NCBI GenBank assembly: GCA_036380435.1
Contig: DASVES010000340.1
Span: 1-9,008 of the forward strand
Direction of reading: 5' to 3'
From: DASQDT01 sp036380435
GTDB taxonomy: Bacteria > Acidobacteriota > Blastocatellia > Pyrinomonadales > Pyrinomonadaceae
Length of the DNA: 9,008 bases
Of this stretch, positions 6,144 through 9,008 are shown in pieces. Every line of letters begins with the position of its first letter. Position 1 is the first letter of the stretch. The translations under genes were made by a program, and so were the position numbers. The notes under the pieces are model-generated. The model saw nothing but the letters and a program-made list of their open reading frames with translations, did not search any database and was not told the origin of the DNA.

Positions 6144-6376
6144 AGCCTCTCGGCGGCGGATCACTCCGCGCCGGAATGTGGGCTTTCACGCAGCCCGCTG
6201 GTGAACTTTACGCAGCGCGGCCTTGTGGATGGGCGCCGCTGCCGCCCCAGTCGGGCCGAACGCGGTGGGCACGTCTCTTGCACTCTTGGAAAAGGCGAGT
6301 GGTCGGCCGAGCCTTTAGTCGCGCGCCCCACCGCCGCAAGTATCAGGGTCGCGCGAGTCTTTGGGGCCGGCGGGCA

Positions 6377-6382
6377 TAAAAT
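6377..6382 (+). promoter_or_regulatory. Candidate -10 box for ppdK
   Basis: TAAAAT lies 37 bases upstream of the ppdK start, in the only A/T-rich patch of an otherwise GC-rich region, and matches the TATAAT consensus at five of six positions. No good -35 hexamer is found at the usual 16-18 base distance, so the promoter may need an activator or a different sigma factor, or the call may be wrong. Confidence 0.25.
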
Positions 6383-6419
6383 TCGGTTTGAAGTGAAATG
6401 TACTGGAAAGAGTGAACGC

Positions 6420-9008
<2,589 letters not shown>

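Larger units (their letters stand above)
6007..6419. other. Gene-free divergent region between the small membrane gene and ppdK
   Basis: These 413 bases separate two divergently transcribed genes and should hold both promoters. I see no convincing coding sequence: short open frames on both strands have no ribosome site and no recognisable protein. Structures present are an 8-bp hairpin at 6117-6143, a 5-bp GC hairpin just upstream of the small gene's ribosome site (6028-6032 with 6041-6045), and an AAAGGC/GCCTTT pair at 6291-6296 and 6311-6316 around a TCGGCCGA palindrome. The length is generous for simple promoters, so a long leader, a regulator site or an unannotated small RNA are open possibilities. 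Confidence 0.5.

Noticed and set aside
6262..6334. GCGGTGGG (6262-6269) and CCCACCGC (6327-6334) inverted repeat as a large stem
   Set aside because: Eight complementary bases 57 apart in GC-rich DNA are expected by chance, and pairing does not extend inward cleanly.

Overview
This is a GC-rich window (about two thirds G+C by eye) from a bacterial chromosome. The codon use is strongly GC3-biased, so long open frames appear antisense to real genes. The best taxonomic hint is the secreted VWFA-related protein at 1245-2240, of a type especially common in Acidobacteriota. The multi-BON protein and the pyruvate, phosphate dikinase fit that phylum but do not prove it. I infer Acidobacteriota with moderate confidence.

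Layout. The + strand carries the last codons of an upstream gene (1-42), then five genes in one direction: a zinc-dependent alcohol dehydrogenase (109-1173), a secreted VWFA-domain protein (1245-2240), a DASS/SLC13-type anion transporter (2247-3647), a four-helix membrane protein of unknown function (3711-4124) and a membrane-anchored SRPBCC-fold protein (4156-4893). Gaps are 6 to 71 bases and most genes have a good Shine-Dalgarno, so all or part of this could be one transcript. The functions do not make an obvious pathway. The closest coupling is VWFA protein to transporter, 6 bases apart.

The SRPBCC gene ends inside a 153-bp imperfect palindrome (4884-5036). This has perfect 16-bp terminal inverted repeats that start and end in TA, with further paired segments nested inside. 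It fills the gap before a convergent - strand pair: a three-BON-domain protein (5049-5723), preceded in transcription order by a 51-residue single-pass membrane peptide (5851-6006). A 413-base gene-free divergent region follows (6007-6419). Then ppdK, pyruvate, phosphate dikinase, runs + from 6420 off the right edge with all the catalytic motifs I checked present. It is open at the edge, roughly 30 residues short of a full-length enzyme.

Most of the window is ordinary housekeeping and accessory metabolism. The item most worth a second look is the 4884-5036 palindrome, which looks like a small non-autonomous mobile element or structured repeat and supplies the stop codon of the gene it abuts. 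Secondary points are non-canonical residues in the VWFA metal site and the first transporter SNT motif, a dehydrogenase that mixes features of two subfamilies, and a perfect hairpin spanning the 4122-4124 stop codon. I saw no tRNA, rRNA, CRISPR array, transposase or defence gene.
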